Source of the DNA: Glandiceps talaboti
Lineage: Eukaryota > Hemichordata > Enteropneusta > Spengelidae
Direction of reading: 5' to 3'
DNA: 64,000 bases
Assembly (NCBI RefSeq): GCF_964340395.1
Contig: NC_135549.1
Span: forward strand, 11,973,342 to 12,037,341
Made by a program: the position numbers and the translations under genes. The notes under the pieces are model-generated. The model was given only the letters and a program-made list of their open reading frames with translations, was not told the origin of the DNA and ran no database searches. This document shows positions 39,672 through 48,770 of the stretch, in pieces. Numbering within the stretch: the stretch's first letter is position 1; every line of letters begins with the position of its first letter.

Positions 39672-40694
39672 TTAAAAATGTGTGGAGGTACCGTACATTG
39701 AGTTCTCCCCTGAACCGATCTTCGTACACTTGAAAGCAAAGAGAAATGCTTGACGATAGCGTGAGCTCATCACATTGTAAATGATAGGGTTAATTGCCGA
39801 ATTGACGTACATCAGTGTTTTCATTGATACTAGTAAATAATACAACTGAGTCAATGATATACACGTCGAAGCGGGTAAGCACGCTTTCGACAGGTGTTGG
39901 ATTCCAAATATAAAGTCCACAAGGTAATACGGAAACACGCACGCGAAGAACACCAATTCCGTGACGATGAGTAGTTTGACGACCTGGAACCGTTGCGCCC
40001 GTGCTTCTGATTCTTGAGCCGAAATAGCATTCTGACCTCCAGATAGTTGTCTAACAATAAGGACGTTCAAAATTGAAATTGTCGTCATCGACATAAAAAA
40101 TGGTAATGTCTGTAGTATTAATGCTACTGCAACCATGTCATTCGCTCCAATCGTTACACAAGAAAGTGTAAATACAAATGCAAAGACGAAAGATACGATC
40201 CAAGCTATAGTTATGACTCTAATCGCCCTTCTCTTGGTACTCATTCTTTCAGCCATGAATGGGAGACATATGGCAAAATACCTCTCTATCGTTATGAGTG
40301 CTAGTGTCAGCATAGAAGTGTAATTCGATAGATGAGTTACTCCCGTGGACAATGCGCAATATAATGTAGGATGACGTACTCCCACACCCATAAATAAATT
40401 GCATGTTTCCAATGGAACTGTAATGGTTAAAAATGTTATATCAGCCAAGCCAAGATTCATTAGATAACAGTTTGTCACTGTCTGCATATAAGGTACTATA
40501 GACCTGACGTACAAGAATCCAACGTTACTGCAAACTCCAACGAATAATATCATAAGCCACAGGAAAGTCAGTGGTCCGCGTGATTCATCTTGAGCAATAG
40601 TCAGTTTTTGATATTCTTCCCCAATTAGTGATAGTGATTCGTTTCCAGTTTCTCCCATTGTGGAGTTGGTATCCCTCACTAGAAAGCTAGCCAT
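39672..40694 (-). CDS. Class A (rhodopsin-like) G-protein-coupled receptor, peptide-receptor type
   Basis: A plasma-membrane seven-helix receptor of 340 residues, encoded by one uninterrupted exon. Two N-glycosylation sites (N10-S-T, N18-E-S) lie in the short N-terminus. Hallmarks in order: N57 in TM1; 'NLGLAD' with D85 in TM2; C113 before TM3 and C179 in extracellular loop 2 (likely disulphide); 'ERY' at 137-139 in place of DRY; W165 in TM4; P198 in TM5; 'CVFP' at 252-255 where most relatives have CWxP; and 'NPIIY' at 302-306 in TM7. Helix 8 follows, with C323 as a possible palmitoylation site. Length and layout fit TRH, ghrelin or neuromedin-like peptide receptors, but the ligand cannot be assigned. 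The start is supported by 'CACCATGG' context and an in-frame TGA 27 bases upstream. The missing TM6 Trp is the main oddity. Intronless receptors of this kind are often lineage-expanded. Confidence 0.95.
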   Translation of the reverse strand: MASFLVRDTNSTMGETGNESLSLIGEEYQKLTIAQDESRGPLTFLWLMILFVGVCSNVGFLYVRSIVPYMQTVTNCYLMNLGLADITFLTITVPLETCNLFMGVGVRHPTLYCALSTGVTHLSNYTSMLTLALITIERYFAICLPFMAERMSTKRRAIRVITIAWIVSFVFAFVFTLSCVTIGANDMVAVALILQTLPFFMSMTTISILNVLIVRQLSGGQNAISAQESEARAQRFQVVKLLIVTELVFFACVFPYYLVDFIFGIQHLSKACLPASTCISLTQLYYLLVSMKTLMYVNSAINPIIYNVMSSRYRQAFLFAFKCTKIGSGENSMYGTSTHF

Positions 40695-40831
40695 GGTGTA
40701 TATCAGTGAACTAAATGTTCAGTCAGTCACATATTCCTACAGCGTGTGGTCTCCACATAATCTACGCATCTATTGATGAATGTGGTTCTCTGTCAGCGTT
40801 CACCGAGTGTGCGTGGAATTATCGTCAACTT
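40695..40831 (-). other. Putative 5'UTR exon of the GPCR gene
   Basis: On the minus strand a (CT)n tract followed by 'TTATGTAG' ends at 40,832, a good 3' splice site. The next 137 bases run to the receptor ATG without another acceptor needed. This suggests an intronless coding exon preceded by a spliced untranslated exon, a common arrangement for GPCR genes. Inferred from sequence only. Confidence 0.45.
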
Positions 40832-40838
40832 CTACATA

Positions 40839-40853
40839 AGAGAGAGAGAGAGA
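40839..40853 (-). repeat. (GA)n tract acting as a likely polypyrimidine tract
   Basis: Seven GA units on the plus strand are (TC)n on the minus strand, directly upstream of the AG proposed as the acceptor for the GPCR 5'UTR exon. Confidence 0.6.
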
Positions 40854-41215
40854 AACAAGGGTAAACCACTTAGTAAAATGGGAGAAAAGGCATTGGGAGA
40901 TAATGATCAGATGTTAGTAGTCCAAGACTGACATTGAGAAAAGGTTTATCAGAAGCAGGGGAATTATTATGCCCATTGTACCTGAGAGTCTAAAAGAGAA
41001 CATGCATCACAGTAACCCATGTTATACTCCCCATATTTATAATGGAATATTCTGAAAATGTATACCTATAACAGTTATATCTTTTCCATGTTAACTTAAT
41101 TTATTATTTAATGACTTTGACAAGATATATTACCAAAACACATGTACAAGTACACACACGCGCAAGCAAGCAAGTAGGCAAACACGCTCGCAGACTTGTA
41201 CGTACATACATACAT
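40854..41215. other. Gene-free sequence upstream of the GPCR
   Basis: Would be 5' intron or promoter of the receptor gene. No TATA-like or other element could be assigned with confidence. Confidence 0.4.
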
Positions 41216-41513
<298 letters not shown>

Positions 41514-41904
41514 GGAGTCTGACGGTAGAACAGTACCCATACAATATTTGAAGTCACAAATCACAACTCTATATACAAATAATATATACCCCTGCGGGGT
41601 TCGAAATTACAGTTACTATTTTCATGATGACATCTGTTATGCGAGAATAATTGTGATTCGTCAACATAAAGAGCGAAATCATGCATCATAATTTTCGTTC
41701 AGACTTGATAATGAGCTGGACTATCTCAAGAAGTCCCAAAAATATGATTTTATTGGTTTTATATACTTCGCTGAACAATAATGAGAAGAAAGTGTACTAT
41801 TTCACTTTGTAGAAAGATATCGACAGTGTAAATGAACTGTTATTGATTCGAGAAAGAACATCCCCTTGACGAATATCCTTATTATGTTTCCATCCCTATT
41901 TCTT
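41514..41904. other. Gene-free sequence
   Basis: Nothing recognised. Confidence 0.45.
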
Positions 41905-42110
41905 TAACTGTCTGTCTGTCTGTCTGTCTGTCGGTCGGTCGGACGGTTGGTTGGTTAGTTTATTTGTTAACTATTAGCAAAATATCTCATAAAGTTATGG
42001 GAACGATTTAGACCAGACTTCATAGAAAGACTGCCAATATGTCGAGAACGAACGACGTAGATTTTGGGGGACATCCGTTGTTACCATGGAAACCCAAATA
42101 GAGGAAATTA
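41905..42110 (+). repeat. (TCTG)n/(TCGG)n-headed repeat, R1-like
   Basis: A TCTG run passes into TCGG/TTGG units. It is followed by 'AAAATATCTCATAAAGTTAT' and 'GGGAACGATTTAGACCAGAC', then 'GTTACCATGGAAACCC'. This order (tetranucleotide head, 'act on/ignore' style degenerate block, then a GGTAACC-like core) parallels R1 but at low identity. Confidence 0.45.
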
Positions 42111-42362
42111 TAATATCTTTAAAAATCCTAAAAGCTTGTTGAGATAAAATGTGCTCAGACTAAAAAATAAGATGAAAATGGCTGACATGTCGGGATTAAT
42201 TAACCCTTCAGAAAGTCTAAATTCGTGAAATTGTGTGGGATATATATTTTTGAGTTTGACAATCTTTATATAAAAAATGAACGTGTAATGAGGGGTAAGT
42301 TGGAGCACAAAGGTGTAGCAATCATGACTTAGCAACATCATTTTGACTACTAGTTCTTTTAG

Positions 42363-42414
42363 TATTATTACATATAAATTCCAATTTGTATTATTACATG
42401 TAAATTCCAATTTG
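42363..42414. repeat. 26-bp tandem duplication
   Basis: 'TATTATTACATATAAATTCC' and its neighbour at 42,389 repeat with a single A/G difference over 26 bp. Confidence 0.9.
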
Positions 42415-42747
42415 TGAAATATCTTGTAATCATAAAAGTCAACTGTTGCAACTGAATGTTAATTGTCGAAAATCATAGACTTACGTAATACCAATACAAC
42501 CAGACGTTCTACAATACCATTGACGCCATTTTATATGTACATACATGGGTAAGGTGAAGAGTTGTAGAGCTATCCCGCTTTGAGAGGGGTGTAGCTCAGA
42601 TAACTTATAGACCCGCAACGTGCCATGTATCAAAATTGTTAGCATGGCTAGGATTATTGGCATATCATGGAAATCCATCTCATCCTGTACAAGATACATG
42701 TGCCGTTGGCCTTATGGATTTTTGTCATCTTTCCAGAATGCTTAGGC

Positions 42748-42866
42748 TGGGGTCAGAATTTACAGCGGGGGGGGGGAGAAATTGGGGTGGGGTATGAGCA
42801 AAATTGGGGATTGAGAGGGGGGCATGAAAATTCTGATGATCTAAGGGGGCCACTGGAATATTTTTG
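42748..42866 (+). repeat. Partial second copy of the R4 element left end
   Basis: 'GTCAGAATTTACAGCGGGGG', 'GGAGAAATTGGGG', 'GGGGGGCATGAAAATTCTGA' and 'GGAATATTTTTGAACC' line up with the left end of the element at 43,122-43,260. The copy sits about 370 bp upstream in the same orientation, and its outermost terminus is eroded. Confidence 0.7.
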
Positions 42867-43456
42867 AACCAAATTAAACCACAGGAGCGGTCGTTTACGT
42901 CGTTACACTTCATTTACCTACCATACATTTAATTATGAAGCAGTCAATAGCCAAGGGAATGTGTGTGTCTGCCAGAATATCTCTGTATATGTTAATGTGC
43001 AGGTAATAAAGCCATACAGTTGTATAGTAATGTATTGAAAGTAAAATTGGGGTTTTGTAGACAATTTTCAAGTATTCTAGGGCTTTCCATAGTGTGTAAG
43101 GTTTGAAATTTTATGCCACTAAGGGACCGGACAGAATTTACGGCAGGGGGGGGGCCCTGGGGAGAAATTGGGGGGGCATGAAAAAAATGGGAGGCTTGAA
43201 GGGGGTCCATGAAAATTCTCATGGTTTGAAAGGGGGGGGGCGCGAAATATTTTGTCATTGAAAAAAATTAATATGTTAGAAAATTTAGCATTGCATGAGA
43301 TAGCACTTGATATCGCCTTTAATATTGAATGTCTACACTTTCATTTATGTATTAAAATGGAAGTGTGTACGTTTGTAGGTACCTATTTAGTGAAGCATAA
43401 AAACACTACTCAAGATTTGATACACCCTGAATTACTCTTATATACTCCAAGTTGTT

Positions 43457-43547
43457 CACACACACACACACACTTACACACACACATACATACATACATA
43501 CATACATACATACATACATACATACATACATACATACATACATACAT
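43457..43547. repeat. (CA)n then (CATA)n microsatellite
   Basis: About 15 CA units with one TA change, passing into about 15 CATA units, inside the R4 element. Confidence 0.95.
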
Positions 43548-43706
43548 TTTAGCACTGTGGAAACAGGTTCAGTGTGTAATTACCATAAAGGATACATATT
43601 ATGGTAATATACTAGCATAGGACCTGTAATTTACGTGATTAAAAAGTGAGCTTTTGGTGAAAATGTAAATACAAAAACGTCTGGCCAGATTAATTTAGAT
43701 AGGTGT

Positions 43707-43712
43707 TTTATT
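43707..43712 (-). promoter_or_regulatory. Poly(A) signal AATAAA
   Basis: Reads TTTATT on the plus strand. It is positioned 13 bases after the stop of the minus-strand terminal exon. Confidence 0.5.
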
Positions 43713-43725
43713 TCTTTCCTTGACA

Positions 43726-43987
43726 CTATTCTTGAGTTTCACTCTCAGACTCACTAGAGTCTGAAGATGTGAGGCAAGACTTGTCTTTCTTTCTATCTAA
43801 AACCAGTGAAATTAAACTATTTCCCTCCTCAGCATCATCAAATGCATCTATCTGTACTAAATATTGTAAAGCATTTAGATGTCTGCGTGGTGTTAAGTGT
43901 TTTTTCATCAGTGACTTTGCACTAACTTTGGTAGTTGCCTTCTGGCCGTACTAGTATTTTCGTACAACCTTATCCACAAGTTGCTCA
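43726..43987 (-). pseudogene. Unrecognised 3'-terminal coding exon with one nonsense codon
   Basis: On the minus strand a pyrimidine-rich acceptor ('AACTGTTTTTAG', ending at 43,988) is followed by 86 codons, a TAG stop (43,726-43,728), and AATAAA 13 bases beyond it (plus coordinates 43,707-43,712). That is the full signature of a last exon. The reading is protein-like throughout: a basic, Lys-rich first half (YGQKATTKVSAKSL, then MKKHLTPRRHLNALQYLVQI), then DAFDDAEEG, and an acidic Ser/Glu tail (SSDSSESESETQE). The frame is broken once, by TAG at 43,951-43,953 between two Tyr codons. A single-base nonsense change would explain this. No family is recognised. It lies wholly within the R4 inverted repeats, so it may be the end of the element's own protein or a captured host exon. 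Confidence 0.5.
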
Positions 43988-44049
43988 CTAAAAACAGTTA
44001 AAAGTATAAATTCAAGATTATGAATAAAGGGATTGTATTGCAAAGGCTA

Positions 44050-44435
44050 TTCATCATTGACACTGCACTTCAAGCTTAATGTGAATGGTTTAGAAAACAG
44101 TGAGTAATACTCATCTGATCACAGTACAGTGTATTGAATACAATTCTGAATTTGCTGTCCCCATCATGAAGTCACAAATGCCTGACACTATAGGTTTAAA
44201 TATGTATGGTTTTGGAACTGAAAGCATATTGATTACATCTAAGTATTCCACAACATTCTGAATTTCTTTGCGCTTTCATGAAGTCACAAATGTCTTACAT
44301 TTACATGTGTATTGGTAATGCATTTGGTGTAGGAAAGTGAAAGCTATATTTGTCAGACCTCAGTGTGCATAAAATCCTTAGTTTGCTAGCACTTCATGAC
44401 ATCACAAATGTCTGACATTAGATAGTTATTGTGTT
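44050..44435. repeat. Degenerate tandem repeat of about 115 bp, three units
   Basis: 'CATGAAGTCACAAATG' followed by a TCTGACAT-like block recurs at about 44,165, 44,277 and 44,395 (112 and 118 bp apart). Each is preceded by a related AT-rich block ('ATTCTGAATTT'). Inside the R4 element, upstream (minus sense) of the decayed exon, hence presumably intronic. Confidence 0.7.
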
Positions 44436-44985
44436 ATGAGTATAAATAGATATTTGAATACACTATGTAGGTGATGTGATGTCCTTAGATACTCCCCACA
44501 AATGTCCCCAAGCATGTGAATGTGTGTTTACTCTGTGTCTGTGTTTCTGTGTATGTATCAGTGAATGACAGTTAAAACCACCACATCAAATGCCTTGGTA
44601 TTAAGTGATGACTACTTATGGTGTCTAGTTGGGAAATAAACAAGATTATACCACATGTGTATGATTACATGTATGGTCAAAATGTTTTATTTTGTTTTGT
44701 TTTCTAAAAAACTTCCTCTACAACTACTAAGTTGTTTGGGCTGAAATAGTAACATAATAGTAGTACCAAAAGAAATATTACAGTTGTGCTACAGTAACAA
44801 AAAAATTGTACTCGTTTTTGTTATTGTAGGGGGCAGGATATTGTGCACTTTTTTTTCTTCTTTTTTTTTGGGGGGGGGCCATGAAATTTTTATACTTTTG
44901 AAAGGGGGGGGGGGCTGTGAAATTTTGGTCACAGTGGATGGGGGGGCCAGGAAAAAAACCAAGTCAGAGATAATTTCTCCCCCAG

Positions 44986-45006
44986 CCCCCCCCCCCCCCC
45001 CCCCCC
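44986..45006. repeat. Poly(C)21 homopolymer
   Basis: The longest homopolymer in the window and part of the right terminal repeat of R4. Its length is probably variable and prone to sequencing error. Confidence 0.9.
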
Positions 45007-45030
45007 TGCCGTAAAGTCTGTCCGGTCCCT

Positions 45031-46907
45031 AAATACCTCCTATATGTCATTATTTTTTTTAAGTACTTACCTTGGGAGGGAGACACCCCTCAGACAACCG
45101 CCCCACTAGCTATCATTGGGGATACTGTTTCTGCCCAGAATCAAGATTGAAAGAGAAAAACCGAGAAACCTTTTAAATTATAAATATTTCTTGAGATGTT
45201 GGATCATTTCTGGGGAGCTGTGCTGATATTTTTTCATAGATTTGTTGATATTTCGTTTATAAGAATAAAGGTTAATTTGTTAAAGAAAAGCAAGTAAACA
45301 TGTTATGATGATGGCAGAATATGGACTATAAAGACATATTTGTGTCATGTATTGAGTGTACAGTATATTGATTATATAATTATATTCCATTACAATATAC
45401 GACTTGTATCTACAAATGTCAACACGTGGGTTAAGTAAAGCGTAGCTCAACAATTCGATATAGAAGAAGTACTTTTTAGAATATGTTTCTATAGCTTAAC
45501 TCCATGTGTAGTATTGATACAACTTTTTTGTATCCATCAATGCGAATGTGTACATGTTCTGTTGTACCGCCTTGGTGTATGTTATAATATTTGATAGTAT
45601 TGTGTACCGGATTTACAGCTAGACGACAGGTGACACACATGTTACATTTACTGTGTTTATACATCACAACATGGCTTATATTTGCACGCTTTTGTGTTTT
45701 GTTCGTTCCATTTACATATTTTCTGCAACTGCTGGAATCAGGGTCCCAGAAAGGTCACGATAAAAAACATGTAAATATAATAAATGCTATTTTGTAAACC
45801 AGTGTGTACCACAAAATATCTTTACAAAATAGTGACCTAACCAGAACTAGTTTACACAGGTTGGGCTAAAAATATAAGTTTGGAGGTCATTAAATTTTAT
45901 ATTCAAAGGTCAATTAATTCAAAGGTCGTCGATAGTCAAAGGTCAGTGATATTCAAAATTCCCTATTTGGGCTATAAATACGTGACTAGTTCTGTATTCA
46001 CTTTTAACTGTCAATGACATTGTAATATATCGATGCTCTGCAAATATATGCTGTAATCTCGGGAGGTTATGATTAACGCGTACGTTTACAATCGTTTTCA
46101 TTGTCTTCGGTTGTAAACATAATGTTATGTCTATTCTAAAACGACTATACAAGATCTTGAATTTTGTAATAGGGGCATATTCTCACAATATTGAAGATAT
46201 TTTGATGGTGATTAAGTGAATGTAGATACAAAATGGTCAGTAATGATTGTTTACCCAGCTCTCCAAAACAACATTCTTATAAATATCGCATATCGAGATA
46301 TGTTAATTAAACAGCTGCAAAGGAAAACATTCAGAGCAATAGGGTAAGTAAACTTGACCCCATCCCTATCATTTGAAGCTAGGGCCAGACGACATAACTG
46401 ACAACAAACCACACCATTTATCAAAGTAAGGTTGAAATCTAAACCACGGTGATTGATAATCACTGCAATATTTTGTCGCCAAAGCTATGGCTAGGAAACA
46501 AGTTTATAACAAATAGATTGAACATGCCAACTTGAAATGGTATGGTGAATACTTTAAATCTTGCTTTATAGTAAGAATTATTAATCAAGGAATTCGAAAC
46601 ATATTTATAAAGTTTCATGCAGAGAACATGTTTGAAACATTACTGTGCACTTTAATTTGAAGTTTCTGTGACATGTATGGAAGGAGAGATGTAACCTGTC
46701 AAATAATCACTGAGTCTGATAATCAAGCAGCTGTTGCCTGACTCCTCACGGTAATAACGCCTACATTTTCATATAGTTTCTTTGTTTATTGAAACATTTG
46801 GTTAAAGTCGGACTTTCAATATTAAAACCATATCTAATACCTTTCATACTTTGAAAAGTATATGCATCTACCGTTAATTAAGGACATATTTCTGTTATAG
46901 GCATGGT
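45031..46907. other. Gene-free sequence, about 1.9 kb
   Basis: A minus-strand frame at 45,476-45,667 has protein-like composition but no recognised family. A stretch near 45,890-45,955 repeats 'TCAAAGGTC(A/G)'. Nothing else recognised. Confidence 0.4.
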
Positions 46908-46955
46908 AAGTGTCTGTCTGTCTGTCTGTTTGTTTGTTTGTGTGTGTGTGTGTGT

Positions 46956-47037
<82 letters not shown>

Positions 47038-47130
47038 AACTTAAAGTAAAAAACTGCCGGACCGAATGCTTTGTTATTTGCTGGGGACATCTGTTTGGGT
47101 GTCAAGTTTGGAAATTGTTCATATCAAAGC
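46908..47130 (+). repeat. Family R1 head with (TCTG)n-(TTTG)n-(TG)n tract
   Basis: TCTG, then TTTG, then about 45 TG units to 47,031. It is followed by 'AACTTAAAGTAAAAAACTGC', 'CCGGACCGAATGC', and 'CTGGGGACATCTGTTTGGGT', the conserved R1 block also seen at 57,590. Confidence 0.75.
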
Positions 47131-47174
47131 AAAATGACCGCATCACTGATGTGTGATTTTTGTCAAAAAAACAC

Positions 47175-47865
47175 TCACTAGAGAATGGTAACGGAGTTTA
47201 TCTAAAGAATGGTTCACAGAGTTTAACTAAAATGGCACACATAGTTGAACAAGCACTGTACGAAAAGTCATAATTTGACCATGTCTTTCCGCCAGGGTAA
47301 ATCTTGAGCAGACGATGTGCAAATGTGGTGAGTACGAGACGAAGTTCCACCTTTGACTTAATTTACCCCCTGGTGATCTCTCCCCTGGGGGCTGTAGACA
47401 TTCTAAAGTGGTACTGCGTCTCTTACCCCTGGACAGAGATGGTGGTTAGGTGGGTCACAGATAGGGTAAAGGTGGGTAAATTGGACTTTTCGAGTGGTAT
47501 AGAGAATGGCACACGGTGGTACTTAAGCTAAAGAGTGCCACACACTGTTGACTTACAGAATTTCATTGTGTGTTTAACTAAAGCATGGCAAATGAAAGAA
47601 TTGAACAAGAGAATGGCACCCAAACTTGAACTAGAATGGTACACTGAATTGAACAATTATAGAATAGCACACCGATTTGAACCAAAGAATAGCACACTGA
47701 GTTGACTAGAGAATATGGCACAGAGAGTTTAACTAATACATTGACACGCCGAGTTGAACTCGAGAGTTAGTAGCACAAGGGGTTGAGCTAGAGAATGGTA
47801 CAGTGCAAACATTTTATTTAGAGAAGGTCACATAGAGTTAAATTAAACTAGACAATAGCACACGT
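47175..47865. repeat. Degenerate minisatellite, unit about 26 bp, interrupted by R5
   Basis: Consensus close to 'GAGTTGAACTAGAGAATGGC' plus ACAC. Successive units are recognisable at 47,180, 47,204 and 47,230, and after the interruption at 47,581, 47,608, 47,632, 47,661, 47,686 and onward. It is diverged and old. Confidence 0.8.
47405..47498 (+). repeat. Family R5 short interspersed repeat, second copy
   Basis: Matches 20,347-20,460 across 'GTGGTACTGCGTCTC', 'GACAGAGATGGTGGTTAGGT' and 'GGGTAAAGGTGGGTAAA'. The interruption of the minisatellite is wider (from about 47,265), so the full element may be longer than the shared part. Confidence 0.75.
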
Positions 47866-48365
47866 CCTCAGCAACTGAACTGCATTAGTAACCTTAGGAT
47901 ACCCACTTACAATTCATCCCCTTTCACCCTATTTGATTTAAACAAGTAGGCAGTATTTTCAACATGGCCCATGAAATGATTTCATACCTCACAGAGATGA
48001 ATATATCGATAAATACCCTAAAAGCATAGATAAGGCAACAAGCAATATCATTTTCTGAAGGTAAAGGTGATTTTTTTACAACAAGAATAATATATACAGC
48101 TGCTCCATGATAGCACAACTGTGAAAATAGATATAACCCATGACTTCAGGGATTTAAGTTGACAATCCAGATGAAACAGGTTATATTCAATGTGAAATCA
48201 GTTGGCAATGACAAATTTTACAATGTACTAACATAATGGGCTCATGCACAGCTGTGAGTGTTAGTAATGAACCATTCCTTCTTTAGTGCCGGATTTCATT
48301 TTGTTAACGAGCAGAAATATGACTAAGCTCATTGTTTTCATGATTTCATTGAATTGCTTATTAGT
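47866..48365. other. Gene-free sequence
   Basis: Nothing recognised. Confidence 0.45.
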
Positions 48366-48770
48366 CTTCGTCCGGCAGGAGACTTATGGATTGGGTTCCG
48401 TCCGTCCGTGTGTCAGTCCGTCCGTTCATCCGTTGCTGTTTCTTGGAGATGCCTGGACAGATTTTTTCAAACTTGGTACAGGGGCAACATACTATAGCAT
48501 ACATATGCACGTCAATTTGTGTTATGATACGATCCAATATGGCCGCCTAGCAGCCATTTTGTTTGCGAATTTTCCCTGTCCAAAGCCATAACTCAGACGT
48601 GCTTGAACAGATCTCATTCAAAGTTGGTATTAGCACAGTGTTCTATGACATACATGTGCATATCCATTTTCGTCGTGATACAATCTGATATGGCTGCCTG
48701 GCAGCCATTTTGTTGGTGCAGTTTTCATGTCCAAAGCAATAACTCAGACATGCTTGAACAGAGTAGTGAT
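48366..48770 (+). repeat. Family R7 repeat: TCCG head plus two 151-bp tandem units
   Basis: A TCCG-rich head (48,395-48,435) is followed by two units. Each contains 'CTTGAACAG' or 'CCTGGACAG', 'TTCAAA(C/G)TTGGTA', 'ATGGC(C/T)GCCT(A/G)GCAGCCAT' and 'AACTCAGAC'. The AACTCAGAC landmarks at 48,590 and 48,741 give a 151-bp period. The head plus degenerate body resembles the R1 plan. The two short frames across it read related nonsense from each unit. Confidence 0.75.

Larger units (their letters stand above)
43122..45030. mobile_element. Family R4 TIR-bounded, G-run-rich element of 1.9 kb
   Basis: Both ends begin AGGGACCGGACAGA, then TTTACGGCAG and a long G run. The left end lies at 43,122-43,169 and its inverted match at 44,972-45,030. 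One base differs before the homopolymer, and the arms continue to match to 'GGGGAGAAATT'. G runs recur just inside both ends (to 43,250 and from about 44,870). The interior holds a CA/CATA microsatellite, a decayed coding exon on the minus strand, and a degenerate tandem repeat of about 115 bp. No catalytic transposase motif is visible and no clear target-site duplication flanks it. It may be a DNA transposon, or a gene segment captured between two inverted G-rich repeats. Confidence 0.65.

Noticed and set aside
40135-40323. Plus-strand frame inside the GPCR
   Set aside because: Antisense shadow of the receptor coding sequence.
44784-45014. Plus frame ending in polyproline
   Set aside because: The prolines are the C21 homopolymer of the R4 terminus.
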